A program made the position numbers and the translations under genes. Shown one piece after another: positions 26,176 through 34,908 of a stretch of 64,000 nt of DNA; position 1 is the stretch's first letter; the number at the start of each line of letters is the position of its first letter. The DNA is from Pelethousia sp034928145 (GTDB lineage: Bacteria; Bacillota; Clostridia; Christensenellales; CAG-138), in the NCBI GenBank assembly GCA_034928145.1, contig JAYFPE010000009.1, forward strand, positions 62,001-126,000, in the 5' to 3' direction. The notes under the pieces were generated by a model. That model was given only the letters and a program-made list of their open reading frames with translations. It was not told the origin of the DNA and did no database searches.

Positions 26176-26269
26176 ACAGTCAGAGACCCGTGTGTTTTCC
26201 AGTTCCTGTGCTTCAGCCATATTCTATTCTTAACATCTATAAGCTCTGCCAATTAACTTCTGCGTTGTA

Positions 26270-26500
26270 TCATAGCTCCACCTCCTTCTCCTGTCGTGTG
26301 CGTATTTTCGGTTCCCCTCTCATCACATGCTCCACACAATAACGTATGGCCTCGATGCTGCGGGTTTCCTCCTTGATCTGGGCATGCTCGGCGTATAGGG
26401 ATTGCCGTTCGGCGGTAAGCTGCGCGGCCTCATTCTTCCACGCTTTGACGGGTATGGTTGTGCGCCCGTTCATCACCCCGCGCAGGTAGGCTTCGGCAGC
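26270..26500 (-). pseudogene. C-terminal remnant of a MobA-type relaxase
   Basis: Reads AEAYLRGVMNGRTTIPVKAWKNE-type sequence followed by a charged helical tail (LTAERQSLYAEHAQIKEE, IRYCVEHVMRGE). This is the pattern of the C-terminus of relaxase/mobilization proteins in Firmicute integrative elements (the short spellings here are of adjacent segments). The catalytic N-terminal domain with its histidine triad is missing; homology stops near 26500. It is a scar of a mobilizable or conjugative element, next to the spoVT duplication. Confidence 0.65.
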
Positions 26501-26689
26501 TCATACAGCTGACGGATGAAAAAAGGCCGCTGCGGGCCTGCAAGCATGCATGAAGATATTTGCGGCAGGCCACCCAACGCCGCTTTTTGCAGCCCCAATG
26601 CAAGAACCAGTACAACGTGTATATAAGAGCCGGGGAAAGAAGCGGAATGTCGGGCCGAAAATGCCAAAACGGTAGGTTTGAGATTGGAC

Positions 26690-26710
26690 AAAAAAACCTC
26701 TAAAAAGAGG
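26690..26710 (-). terminator. rho-independent terminator at the break of the spoVT copy
   Basis: Minus strand: stem CCTCT / AGAGG with TTTT loop followed by seven T. It lies immediately where the homology to spoVT ends, so any transcript from the copied promoter would stop after about ten codons. Confidence 0.7.
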
Positions 26711-26713
26711 ACT

Positions 26714-26841
26714 TCGATGCGCCTTGCGATACGTGTTGCTTTCAATGCCCTATTCCTCCTGTTGCGTGGTTCTTTTTTGGCTGTAGCACTAATATCTGTA
26801 AGCGCCGGGATGTATGTGGGCTTTCCCGCGGCGATTTTTGG
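26714..26841. repeat. direct repeat copy 2 (truncated spoVT start and promoter)
   Basis: Same orientation as copy 1 (12183-12311). It keeps AGGAGG, the TTG start (26745) and ten spoVT codons (LKATRIARRIE, against LKATGIVRRIDE), then breaks. The sigma-G-like boxes are partly changed (ACATA, 16 bp, GATATTA). The frame runs on without homology to 26473. The piece is a non-functional duplicate of spoVT's 5' end. Confidence 0.93.
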
Positions 26842-26991
26842 TATCAGGGGAAGATAACGAGGAATGCTGGAAATCATGTATCCGGATATGTTGGCGCTCG
26901 GCCGTCAATCTGCCGCGGAAGATCGATGGAGCTTGGATTTCGGCTAGAGATATCATGGGGGAATTGTACAGCAAGGATAATGTTTGCGTGA

Positions 26992-27840
26992 TCAGTTGCA
27001 GTTTCCATATTCCAAAGCGTTCTTTGTTTCTTTCTCTTCTAAGGAAAAGGAGAGTCCGACGCCGACCTCGCGCACATCGAAAGCGCCGGCAAGGGCGCAC
27101 TTAACCGCAAGCGACGTGCAGTGGCAGGGATGGAGCGTGGTAACGCCGAGGGAGCGCAGTGTCTCGATCGTGCGCGCCACACGCTCATTTTGTTCAAAAA
27201 GTTTAAAGCCGCCGAGCACGCCGAGCGGGCGATCGCCGCCAGAAAGCGCCTTCGCTGCGGCGACGGTGTTGCAAACGCCGCTATGCGCGCAGCCGGTTAC
27301 GATGAATATCCCATCCTGCCCGGCAAGCGAAATAGCTGTGTCATCCTTGATCTCATCCGCTATCCAGCTTGCGCCGTCCACCATCGTTTCGCCAACCGCG
27401 CCGCGCTCAAAGTCATAAACACGCGGAATTTCGCCGAGAAAACGCACATGCGCCGATATCCAAACCGGTTCCTTGGAAAGATGCACCTCTACGCGCCCGG
27501 GCAGTTCGGCCGGCGAAAGCCGGCAACCGATGTCCAATCCCTCGCAACGCTTGGCCAGGAAGGCGCACGGGTGCGCGTAGAGCCGCAGGGGCTCTGAAAA
27601 GCGCGCGAGAAAAGGGGCAAGCCCGCCCGTATGATCGTTGTGCCCGTGCGAAAGCACAATGTCGGTCACGCGGGAAAGGTCGATGCCCATGCGCCGCGCA
27701 TTTTCGATAAACACGTCCGAATAGCCCGTATCGAAAAGCACCGTCCGCTCGCCGTCTTCCACGAGATAGCACGCGGCGGGTTCGCCGAGGTAGTAACGGT
27801 CGATGTAGGTGTGGTTATCGACGAGTACGGTCAGCTTCAT
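26992..27840 (-). CDS. MBL-fold metallo-hydrolase
   Basis: Metallo-beta-lactamase-fold protein of 282 residues with the HxHxDH metal motif at 65-70 (HGHNDH), TGCAHSG for the third histidine, and a late HPCHCTS. These marks resemble the branch that includes the archaeal-type 7,8-dihydropterin-6-methyl dihydropterin phosphate synthase/MptA-like hydrolases, whose true bacterial roles are mostly unknown. Its start overlaps the stop of the M20 amidohydrolase by four bases (ATGA), so the two are one operon. The substrate is unknown. Confidence 0.85.
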   Translation of the reverse strand: MKLTVLVDNHTYIDRYYLGEPAACYLVEDGERTVLFDTGYSDVFIENARRMGIDLSRVTDIVLSHGHNDHTGGLAPFLARFSEPLRLYAHPCAFLAKRCEGLDIGCRLSPAELPGRVEVHLSKEPVWISAHVRFLGEIPRVYDFERGAVGETMVDGASWIADEIKDDTAISLAGQDGIFIVTGCAHSGVCNTVAAAKALSGGDRPLGVLGGFKLFEQNERVARTIETLRSLGVTTLHPCHCTSLAVKCALAGAFDVREVGVGLSFSLEEKETKNALEYGNCN

Positions 27841-29051
27841 CGTCTTCCGTGCTCCAGGGCCGCTCGCGTGCCGTCGAGCAGCGCGCGCACCATGTCGTAT
27901 TCATATTGCAGGCCGAAGCGGAGCGCGTCCTCGTCCAGGCGATAGTGTGGGTTGTGATGCGGCGCGTCGCAGCCCTTCGCGGTGTTTCGTGTGCCGAGCT
28001 CCACGAAGAAGCCCGGCCGGCCCTCGAGAAAATAGGCGTAATCCTCGCCTGGCATGATGCAACCGATCGGCAGGTGTTTTGCTTTGCCAAAGCGCGCCTC
28101 AATGCGCGCCGAGGCAAAGCGCGTGAGATGCTCATCGTTGACGACGGAGGGATAGCCGGCCTCCCAAATGAGTTCGCTCTCACAGCCGTGCGCCCGGGCA
28201 ACGCCTTCCGCGACGCGGCGCACCTCCCGCTCTAGTAAAGCGCGCGTTTGTGCGCCAAATGAGCGCACCGAGGCGGTGAGCCGCGCTTCATTGGGAATGA
28301 TGTTGTAGGCTGTGCCGGCGTGCACCTCGCAGACCGATACTACGGCCGGCTCATCTGCCGCAACGCGGCGGGAGACAATTGTTTGCAGGGCCAGCACGGT
28401 CTCTGCCGCAGCCACCACGGGATCGAGGCACTGCTCGGGAAAGGCGCAGTGGCCGCCCCTGCCGCGCACGAGTATGTCAAAGCGGTCGACAGCGGCGGTA
28501 AGCATCCCGCTTTTCACGCCGAACACGCCCGTGTCGAAGTTGCTAGAAAGATGCAGGCCCAGCATGGCGTCTACACCCTCCACCGCGCCTGCGCGTAAAA
28601 GCTCGATCGCGCCGCCGGGCGGCAGTTCCTCGGCATGCTGGAAAATCAGCCGCGCCTCGCCACAAAAGCTTGCGCGCGCGTTTACCAGCAGCTTCGCGAG
28701 CGCGAGCAGCATCGCCGTGTGCCCATCGTGGCCACAGGCATGCATAACGCCGTGGGCCGTGGAGCGGTATGGCAGACTGTTTTCCTCCGGCATCGGCAGC
28801 GCGTCGATATCGGCGCGCATGCCCACGACGGCGGGTTTGCCTGCGCCGCTGCCGAACACGCGCGCGACCAGCCCGGTCTTCGTTGGCCGCTCAATCTTAT
28901 CGACGCCGATCGCCAGCAGCTCGCGCTCGAGAAAGGCCGTGGTCTCGGTTTCTTCAAACGAGCGCTCCGGATGGGCGTGCAAATGCCGCCGCCAGGCGAG
29001 CATCTGTGGCTCGATCACGAGCACCGCTTCGCTGAATCGTATCTCGTCCAT
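27837..29051 (-). CDS. M20 family amidohydrolase (HipO/AbgB-like)
   Basis: Zinc or manganese amidohydrolase of 404 residues. Key segments: MRADIDALPM (78-87), HACGHDGH (104-111), the EE pair in HAEELPPGG and the C-terminal metal histidine in HHNPHY. The family removes acyl groups from N-acyl amino acids (hippurate, indole-acetyl amino acids, N-acetyl amino acids). A GGAGG site precedes the ATG. Downstream it overlaps the MBL hydrolase; upstream a 15-bp gap leads to the dehydrogenase. Substrate not readable. Confidence 0.92.
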   Translation of the reverse strand: MDEIRFSEAVLVIEPQMLAWRRHLHAHPERSFEETETTAFLERELLAIGVDKIERPTKTGLVARVFGSGAGKPAVVGMRADIDALPMPEENSLPYRSTAHGVMHACGHDGHTAMLLALAKLLVNARASFCGEARLIFQHAEELPPGGAIELLRAGAVEGVDAMLGLHLSSNFDTGVFGVKSGMLTAAVDRFDILVRGRGGHCAFPEQCLDPVVAAAETVLALQTIVSRRVAADEPAVVSVCEVHAGTAYNIIPNEARLTASVRSFGAQTRALLEREVRRVAEGVARAHGCESELIWEAGYPSVVNDEHLTRFASARIEARFGKAKHLPIGCIMPGEDYAYFLEGRPGFFVELGTRNTAKGCDAPHHNPHYRLDEDALRFGLQYEYDMVRALLDGTRAALEHGRR

Positions 29052-29066
29052 GTGCGCGCCTCCTAG

Positions 29067-30137
29067 TTAAAAGCTTATAGGCCCGGCAGGCTTGTTGTGC
29101 TCGTAGGGCGTGATCACCCACTTGATGCACCCGTCCTTCTGGCCGGAGAAAATATCGTAGCCGCGCAAAACGTCGTTAAGCGGCGCGCGGTGCGTAATCA
29201 TCAGGCTAGTATCCAGCCGCCCTGCCTCAATGAGGCGCATAATCTCGCCGCATTGGCTCGCATCCACACCACCGGTCTTAAAAGTAAGGTTTTTGCCGTA
29301 CATCTTGTGCAGGGGCAGCGTCTGCGCCTGCTCATAGAGCGCCACAACCACCACCACGGCATTGGGCCGCGCAGCCTGCCAGGCCAACTCAAACGTGCCC
29401 GGCGCGCCAGCCACCTCGAACACTACGTCCGCCCCGCGCCCCTGGGTAAGTTCCCGCACACGCGCGCATATATCGTCGCGCCCGGGGTTGAGCGTAAGGT
29501 CGCAAAGGCCGTGCGCTTTAGCAAGCGCAAGCCGCTCGTCATTGATATCGGCGGCAATGAGCGTTGCCGGGCCGTAGAGCCGCGCGGACATCATCGTAGT
29601 GAGGCCCGTCGGCCCAGCGCCGAGCACGAGCACGACGTCCGCCGGGCGAATTTCACCGACGCCCGCTGCCCAGTAGCCCGTGGCAAGCACGTCGCCCACG
29701 AACAAAGCCTGCTCGTCTGTGATCGCATCTGGGATGCGCGTGCAGCTCATATCCGCAGTCGGCACGCGGCAAAGCTCCGCCTGCCCGCCATCGATACGGC
29801 AGCCGAGTTCCCAGCCGCCCTCGACGCAGTTGTTGACATAGCCCCGGCGGCAGAAGAAACATTCACCGCAAAAGCTCTCAACGTTGACCGCAACGCGGTC
29901 TCCGGCCTTGAACTTTTTGACCCCCGCGCCGGTCTCGACCACCTCGCCGACAAACTCGTGGCCCAGCACCACGCCCGTGTGCGCGCGGGCGACGCCGCCG
30001 TTGCGAATGTGCAGGTCGCTCGAACAGATCGATGCGCGCGTGACCCGTACGATCGCATCCCGCGCATCCAATATCTTCGGTTCGGGCACGTCGGTCAATC
30101 GTACGCGGCCCGGCTTTTCATATACCACAGCTTTCAT
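29067..30137 (-). CDS. zinc-dependent medium-chain alcohol/polyol dehydrogenase
   Basis: MDR-family oxidoreductase of 356 residues; the ATG at 30137 has AAAGGAA upstream and gives the typical MKAVVYEKPG start. Catalytic-zinc ligands lie in CSSDLH and GHEFVGEVVE, the structural zinc loop is CGECFFCRRGYVNNC, and the Rossmann motif is VLVLGAGPTGLTT. The pattern fits sorbitol/threonine/butanediol-type dehydrogenases. It lies in one run with the flavoprotein upstream and the M20 and MBL enzymes downstream, so it may act on an alcohol or sugar released by them. Confidence 0.92.
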   Translation of the reverse strand: MKAVVYEKPGRVRLTDVPEPKILDARDAIVRVTRASICSSDLHIRNGGVARAHTGVVLGHEFVGEVVETGAGVKKFKAGDRVAVNVESFCGECFFCRRGYVNNCVEGGWELGCRIDGGQAELCRVPTADMSCTRIPDAITDEQALFVGDVLATGYWAAGVGEIRPADVVLVLGAGPTGLTTMMSARLYGPATLIAADINDERLALAKAHGLCDLTLNPGRDDICARVRELTQGRGADVVFEVAGAPGTFELAWQAARPNAVVVVVALYEQAQTLPLHKMYGKNLTFKTGGVDASQCGEIMRLIEAGRLDTSLMITHRAPLNDVLRGYDIFSGQKDGCIKWVITPYEHNKPAGPISF

Positions 30138-30166
30138 CGTTTCGTTCCTTTCACCTTGCGGGTATC

Positions 30167-30760
30167 TTAGAATCCCACGCAAACCGCTTCCGCACGCGCG
30201 ATCGCGCCTTCCAATATGGCCTGGGCCGGCTCAAGTCCCAGGTCGAGCCCATCCGCCGCCACATGCGCAAACTGCGGGATGCCAAAGAACACCGCCATGT
30301 CGGCAAGGTATTTTGTGCCGTTGTCCAAGGGCGAGCCCTCGATCGCGCCGCCGCGCGTGGTTAAAAACAGCATCTTCTCAGCGCGGCAGATGCCGTAGGT
30401 GCCGTTTTGCGCGTCGCAATCGAAGGTGATCCCCTGCACGCAGAGGTTTTCGATGTAGACCTTTAGGAGCGCGGGGAAGCTCAAATCCCAAAACGGCGCG
30501 GCGATCACGATGCGATCCGCCCGGGCAAAACGCCGCGCGTAGCGAAAGCGCGGGTGCTCGAGCGCGCCCTCGGCAAGCAATCGCTCCCGCTGCCAGAAGA
30601 AACCCTCCATCAATGGCGCCAGCGGCTCGTCCATCAGAGTCAGCCGTTCGATTTGGCAATCTCCGCGCCGCGAAAGCGCGCTTAAAAACGCTTCGGCGAG
30701 CTTGCGCGTGCGCGATTGTTCACCGCGAATACAGCAGTCGATATAGAGTACGTCGATCAT
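30167..30760 (-). CDS. flavodoxin-fold NAD(P)H oxidoreductase (AzoR-like)
   Basis: FMN-dependent quinone or azo reductase of 197 residues. The ATG at 30760 gives the canonical beta-strand start (IDVLYIDCCIRGEQSRT) with the phosphate-binding serines, followed by APFWDLSFPALLKVYIENL and TTRGG, both typical of AzoR. The first gene of the minus-strand run, divergent from the nucleoside phosphorylase. Confidence 0.88.
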   Translation of the reverse strand: MIDVLYIDCCIRGEQSRTRKLAEAFLSALSRRGDCQIERLTLMDEPLAPLMEGFFWQRERLLAEGALEHPRFRYARRFARADRIVIAAPFWDLSFPALLKVYIENLCVQGITFDCDAQNGTYGICRAEKMLFLTTRGGAIEGSPLDNGTKYLADMAVFFGIPQFAHVAADGLDLGLEPAQAILEGAIARAEAVCVGF

Positions 30761-30861
30761 CGCCTGCCGCCCCGCGCCGCCAATGTTTTGCACGCTCCAG
30801 AGCCACTGTTGCGGGAGACGAAATTAAGGATATTTGCCACCGAAAACGCACCTCCGCCGCA

Positions 30862-30889
30862 TTGATTTTCTTAAAGGATATGATATCAT
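30862..30889 (+). promoter_or_regulatory. putative promoter of the nucleoside phosphorylase, with palindrome
   Basis: TTGATT (30862-30867), 16-bp spacer, TATCAT (30884-30889). The -10 box lies inside a perfect 12-base palindrome TATGATATCATA (30879-30890), which could also serve the divergent flavoprotein gene or bind a dimeric regulator. Confidence 0.5.
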
Positions 30890-30965
30890 AAACACATGCC
30901 CCGCCGCCACAGCAGGTTTGAGCGGCCCGTACATATCACATATCAATCGAAAGCAGGTATCGGAT

Positions 30966-31703
30966 ATGGATTTCCTTCAACCGCACATTCGCCTAAGCTC
31001 CAGTCACGGCGCGCGCTGCGCGCTTTTGCCGGGCGACCCCGCGCGGCTTGAGCGTATCAGGCCCTTCCTTCAAGGCTACGAGGAGCTCGCCTTCAACCGC
31101 GAGTTTCGCAGCGCGATCGGCAGCTACAAGGGCGTGCGTGTGCTCGCCGTGTCCACAGGCATCGGCGGCGCTTCCGCCGCAATCGCGCTGGAAGAGCTAC
31201 ATAACCTCGGCGTAACCAGCATGATCCGCATCGGCAGCTGCGGCGCTTTGCAGCCCGCTGTCAAGCTCGGCGACCTCGTGCTCGTCTGTGGCGCGGTGCG
31301 CGAGGATGGCGCGAGCCGGATGTACGCCGAGGAAGCCTTCCCCGCCGTGCCGGACGCCGCGCTGCTCTTTGCCTGCGCGCAGGCCGCAAAGGAAGGTGGA
31401 TACCCCCATCACATCGGCCTGGCGCGCAGCCACGACAGCTTCTATACAGACCAGGAGGATGAGCTGCACGCGCGCTGGGCAAAGCGCGGCGTGCTCGGCA
31501 GCGACATGGAGACCGCCGCCCTCTATGTTGCGGGCCAACTGCGCGGCGTGGCCTGCATGAGCATACTCAACAACGTCGTCTCCTGCGGTGAGGATACCGC
31601 GGGCAGCATCGGCTCATACGTGGACGGCGAGGATGCAAGCATGCGCGGCGAGCAAAACGAGAGTCTCGTGGCGCTCGAGGCTGTTATACGCACAGGCAGC
31701 TAA
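30966..31703 (+). CDS. PNP/UDP-family nucleoside phosphorylase (uridine phosphorylase-like)
   Basis: Phosphorolytic nucleosidase of 245 residues. Phosphate-binding GDPARLERI, STGIGGASAA, IRIGSCGAL and the C-terminal GSDMETAALY with its ribose-binding Met-Glu are present. This length and set fit the uridine/purine phosphorylase (Udp/DeoD) type. The ATG at 30966 has a weak AGCAGG site. With the two nucleoside hydrolases and the nucleoside ABC transporter nearby it forms a salvage set. Base preference cannot be told. Confidence 0.92.
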   Translation: MDFLQPHIRLSSSHGARCALLPGDPARLERIRPFLQGYEELAFNREFRSAIGSYKGVRVLAVSTGIGGASAAIALEELHNLGVTSMIRIGSCGALQPAVKLGDLVLVCGAVREDGASRMYAEEAFPAVPDAALLFACAQAAKEGGYPHHIGLARSHDSFYTDQEDELHARWAKRGVLGSDMETAALYVAGQLRGVACMSILNNVVSCGEDTAGSIGSYVDGEDASMRGEQNESLVALEAVIRTGS

Positions 31704-32073
31704 GGAATCCGTTTAAATCCGCATACCTATGACAAACGGCTTTCGCTCTGCGAAAGCCGTTTGTGCGCGTCAAAAAAGTGGCCATGACCACTTTTTTGAG
31801 GATACACGCTTAGCCTAAAACGCTACGCGTTTCCGGGCGGTAAAGCGTGAGAAGTAAGAAAGCCTGCGCTTTCGTCCATTTCGGCGTACAGAAGGTGAAT
31901 TGCCGCAAAGCGGCAAGAGAGGCCCCCCTGGGGGGTGCCGCCGAAGCCGGAATCGAAGTCAAGAGGCCGTGGCCTCTTGACAATCCCAGGCTTTTTGACA
32001 CTCTGCGGCTTTCGCGCTGCGAAAGCCGTTTGCACATCGACGCAGGTTGATTTACAGGGGGGGATTCCCCCGC
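31704..32073. repeat. palindrome-rich intergenic element between convergent genes
   Basis: No gene. Five hairpins lie in about 300 bp. A: ACAAACGGCTTTCGC with 15-bp arms, 31732-31764. B: CAAAAAAGTGG / CCACTTTTTTG, 31771-31798, a two-way terminator. C: TTGCCGC / GCGGCAA, 31900-31916. E: GTCAAGAGGCC / GGCCTCTTGAC, 31958-31981. F: CGGCTTTCGC / GCGAAAGCCG, 32006-32028. A and F share their core, so related hairpins bracket the element. It looks like a composite dispersed repeat or MITE-like unit in addition to being a terminator. Confidence 0.75.
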
Positions 32074-33012
32074 TCAGGCGTTGTACTGCCGCATGAGCGC
32101 GAACACGCGGCGCTTGAATTCTTCGCGGTCCACCCCGGTGACGATGTAAGCGTTGTGCTCCATCTGCTTATCGCTGTAGAGGTCGGTCACGGTCTTGCCG
32201 CGCGTGAGGAGGCCTTTCGTCTCCACGCGGATGCCCACATGTTCGGTGGTAAAGCAGGAATCGTCCTCCGCATAGAGCAGCGTGACGGGGTCATGCATGC
32301 ACATGCCGGGCAACGGCGGGTCAAACCCCTCGGAGTAGGCGAGCACGCCCTGCACCACGTCGCGGGCGAACTTCGCCTGCGGTGAGCCGAACGCGCCAAG
32401 CTCGTCAAGCTCCCCGGCGGTGAGATACGCCGGCAGCGTTACGTCCAGCCCGCACATGTAGACCGGCGCGCCGGAGGTAAACACCATGTCCGCAGCCTCG
32501 GGGTCAACGTAGATGTTGAACTCCGCAGCCGGGGTGACGTTGCCGCCCACAGCCGCGCCGCCCATGATCACGATGCGCTTGATAAGGCCCGGAAGCTCGC
32601 GATACTTCGCAAGCGCGAGGCCAAGGTTTGTCAGCGGGCCAATGGCGACAATGGTTAATTCGCCATCGTAGCGCTTGGCGTATTTATAGATCGCGTCCCA
32701 GGCGGGGAGCGCCTCGGGCCCCTTCTTCGGCTCCGGCACGTCTAGGTCGCCCAGGCCGTTCCGGCCGTGCACATAGTAGGCCGTGACCGGTTCGCAGAAC
32801 ATCGGCCGCTCGGCTCCGCGATAAACCGGCACATCGATGCCGGCAAGCTCGAGCATGCGCAAAGCGTTCTTCGTGGTCTTATCGCACTCGACGTTGCCCG
32901 CCACGCTCGTAACCGCCACCAGCTCAAGGCGTTCAAGATGCTTTGAGAGCAGGATCGCGATCGCGTCGTCGACGCCCGTATCGCAATCGAGTAAAAACGG
33001 CGCCTTTGCCAT
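32074..33012 (-). CDS. inosine-uridine-type nucleoside hydrolase
   Basis: Calcium-dependent N-ribohydrolase of 312 residues. The N-terminal metal motif DxDxxxDD is Asp9, Asp11, Asp15, Asp16; GGAAVGGNVTPAAEFNIYVDPEAA and MHDPVTLLYA complete the active site. The ATG at 33012 has a GGAAAGGGGG region upstream and starts four bases after the neighbour's stop. A paralogue of the next gene. It would split imported nucleosides into base and ribose. Last gene of the transporter operon. Confidence 0.95.
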   Translation of the reverse strand: MAKAPFLLDCDTGVDDAIAILLSKHLERLELVAVTSVAGNVECDKTTKNALRMLELAGIDVPVYRGAERPMFCEPVTAYYVHGRNGLGDLDVPEPKKGPEALPAWDAIYKYAKRYDGELTIVAIGPLTNLGLALAKYRELPGLIKRIVIMGGAAVGGNVTPAAEFNIYVDPEAADMVFTSGAPVYMCGLDVTLPAYLTAGELDELGAFGSPQAKFARDVVQGVLAYSEGFDPPLPGMCMHDPVTLLYAEDDSCFTTEHVGIRVETKGLLTRGKTVTDLYSDKQMEHNAYIVTGVDREEFKRRVFALMRQYNA

Positions 33013-33016
33013 ATGC

Positions 33017-33958
33017 CTACGCCCCCTTTCCATAGCTGCGCGCGGCCTCGACGAGCAGATCGACAAAGCCCCCGCGGTCGATATCCAGGATGCAATGAAC
33101 GTTCGGCTGCCGCTTCTTGGCGTTGTGCCAGTCCGCCACCGTGGCGCCCCGGCAGTAATCGCCGGTGAGCTCAATCTCGATATAGAGCTCGCGTACCGTC
33201 ATCAGCTCCGGCTTGACCAGCGCCGCGACCGCCACGGCGTCGTGTACGGGCGCGCCCTCGTAGCCTAGGCTGCGATGGAAGTTATAGAAGAAGTCCAGCC
33301 ATTCGGCCACGACCGTCGAGACGGGGTTGTTTAGGGCGCGGATGCGCTCGAAGTCCTCGGGAAAAACCATCGCCTTCTCGGTCACATCCAGCCCAGCCAT
33401 CGTAATCGGCAGCCCCGAGCGAAACACCACGTCCGCCGCCTCGGGGTCGACGAGGATGTTGAACTCCGCAGCTGGCGTCCAGTTGCCGTAGGCAGCCCCG
33501 CCGCCCATGAGATAGATATGGCGGATCTTGGGTTTGAGCTGCGGGTAGAGCAGCAGCAGCGCCGCTACGTTCGTCAGCGGCCCTGTAGGGATCAGCGCCA
33601 CCGGCTCTGGGCTCTCCTCGAGCACCTTTGCCATGAGCGCGCAGGCATCCATATCCACGGGCGCGTTCTTCGGCTCAGGCAGGGCGGGGCCGTCCAGGCC
33701 GGACTGGCCGTGCACGGTTGGGGCGATGATCGGCTCCGCGATCAGGGGCTTTGTGCGCCCCTTGGCGAGCGGCGCATCAAGGCCGATCAGCGTCATGATG
33801 CGGCCTGCGTTGTAGGTCGTTTTTTGAATCGTCTGGTTGCCGCAAACCGAGGTCACCGCCCGAATATCGAGCATGGGGCTGGCGTTTGCCAGCACCCACG
33901 CAATCGCGTCGTCGTGACCCGGGTCTCCGTCGAGGATGACCGGGATTCGATGGCTCAT
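33017..33958 (-). CDS. inosine-uridine-type nucleoside hydrolase
   Basis: Second N-ribohydrolase, 313 residues. Metal motif DGDPGHDD (Asp10, Asp12, Asp16, Asp17), GGGAAYGNWTPAAEFNILVDPEAA, and VHDAVAVAALV with the family's catalytic histidine. The ATG overlaps the stop of the permease gene (ATGA). The two hydrolases differ enough to suggest different base preferences, for example purine against pyrimidine nucleosides. Confidence 0.95.
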   Translation of the reverse strand: MSHRIPVILDGDPGHDDAIAWVLANASPMLDIRAVTSVCGNQTIQKTTYNAGRIMTLIGLDAPLAKGRTKPLIAEPIIAPTVHGQSGLDGPALPEPKNAPVDMDACALMAKVLEESPEPVALIPTGPLTNVAALLLLYPQLKPKIRHIYLMGGGAAYGNWTPAAEFNILVDPEAADVVFRSGLPITMAGLDVTEKAMVFPEDFERIRALNNPVSTVVAEWLDFFYNFHRSLGYEGAPVHDAVAVAALVKPELMTVRELYIEIELTGDYCRGATVADWHNAKKRQPNVHCILDIDRGGFVDLLVEAARSYGKGA

Positions 33959-34908
33959 TTTTGCACCTCTTGCTTGGCTCTGTGTTTACCCGCGCGTCGC
34001 ATCACGCTCGCGGCATAGATCACAAGGCCGAGAATGGTCACCACGTATGGAATCACCGATACGAGGTGGCTTGATACGCCTTGCAGGCCGCTAACCTTTG
34101 TACGAAGCGCCTGCGCAAGGCCAAAGAGCAGGGATGAGAGCATCGCGCCTACTGGCTCGCCGCGCCCCATGGCCTGCGCTGCCAGGGCGATGAAGCCGCG
34201 GCCCGCGACCATGCCGGAGTTCCAGCCCTGCGAATAGTACATCGACATAAACGCCCCGCCAAGCCCGGCCAGCGCGCCCGAGAGGGCGATAGCGATGTAC
34301 TTGATGCGCAGCACGCTTACCCCAACGCTCGACGCCGCGTTCGGGTTCTCGCCCACCGCACGGATATTGAGCCCGAGCGGCGTCTTGTAGAGCAGCATCC
34401 ATATCAGGTACACAAGCAGGAAGGCGATGTAGGTTAAAATCGCGTGCCCGGAAAGAACCTCGCCAACGATCGGGATATCCTGGAGCAGGGGGATATTGAG
34501 CGTAGGAATCAGGATGTTGGGGCTCACGAGCGCGCCCGTGTTGCCGCGCATGCCGGTGAACATGTAGAGCAGGAAGATCGTGCCGCCGCCGCCCATCATA
34601 TTGACCGCGATACCGGCAAGGATGATATCGGTCTTGAGCTTGAGGGCAAAGAAGCCGATGAGGAGCCCGAGCAGAACGCCCACGGCCAACGCCCCGAGCA
34701 CGCCGATCAGCCAGCTCTGCGTCCAATAGCTAAAGAGCACGCCAAAAAGGGCGGAGATCATCATAATGCCCTCGAGGCCGATGTTGGTCACGCCCGCCTT
34801 TTCGGCGATGACCGCGCCGAGAGCGGCAAAGAGGATCGGCGCTGTGATACGGATGATCGAGAAAAAGAAATCCGGCTTTAATATCATGTCGAGGAGCTGA
34901 TTAAGCAT
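33955..34908 (-). CDS. nucleoside ABC transporter permease (NupQ/YufQ type)
   Basis: Inner-membrane permease of 317 residues. The ATG at 34908 has a perfect GGAGGTG site and overlaps the upstream gene by eight bases. Segments VTNIGLEGIMM and LNIRAVGENPNAASSVGVS are typical of the BPD_transp_2 permeases paired with BMP lipoproteins. It forms the channel with the permease upstream. Confidence 0.95.
   Translation of the reverse strand: MLNQLLDMILKPDFFFSIIRITAPILFAALGAVIAEKAGVTNIGLEGIMMISALFGVLFSYWTQSWLIGVLGALAVGVLLGLLIGFFALKLKTDIILAGIAVNMMGGGGTIFLLYMFTGMRGNTGALVSPNILIPTLNIPLLQDIPIVGEVLSGHAILTYIAFLLVYLIWMLLYKTPLGLNIRAVGENPNAASSVGVSVLRIKYIAIALSGALAGLGGAFMSMYYSQGWNSGMVAGRGFIALAAQAMGRGEPVGAMLSSLLFGLAQALRTKVSGLQGVSSHLVSVIPYVVTILGLVIYAASVMRRAGKHRAKQEVQK

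Noticed and set aside
26814..27104. 96-codon plus-strand frame next to the spoVT duplicate
   Set aside because: No recognisable family, no good ribosome site and it overlaps the end of the MBL hydrolase gene; treated as non-coding.
31810..32050. Several 65-75-codon frames in the palindrome-rich gap
   Set aside because: They arise from the hairpin repeats on both strands and have no ribosome sites; typical false genes in intergenic repeats.
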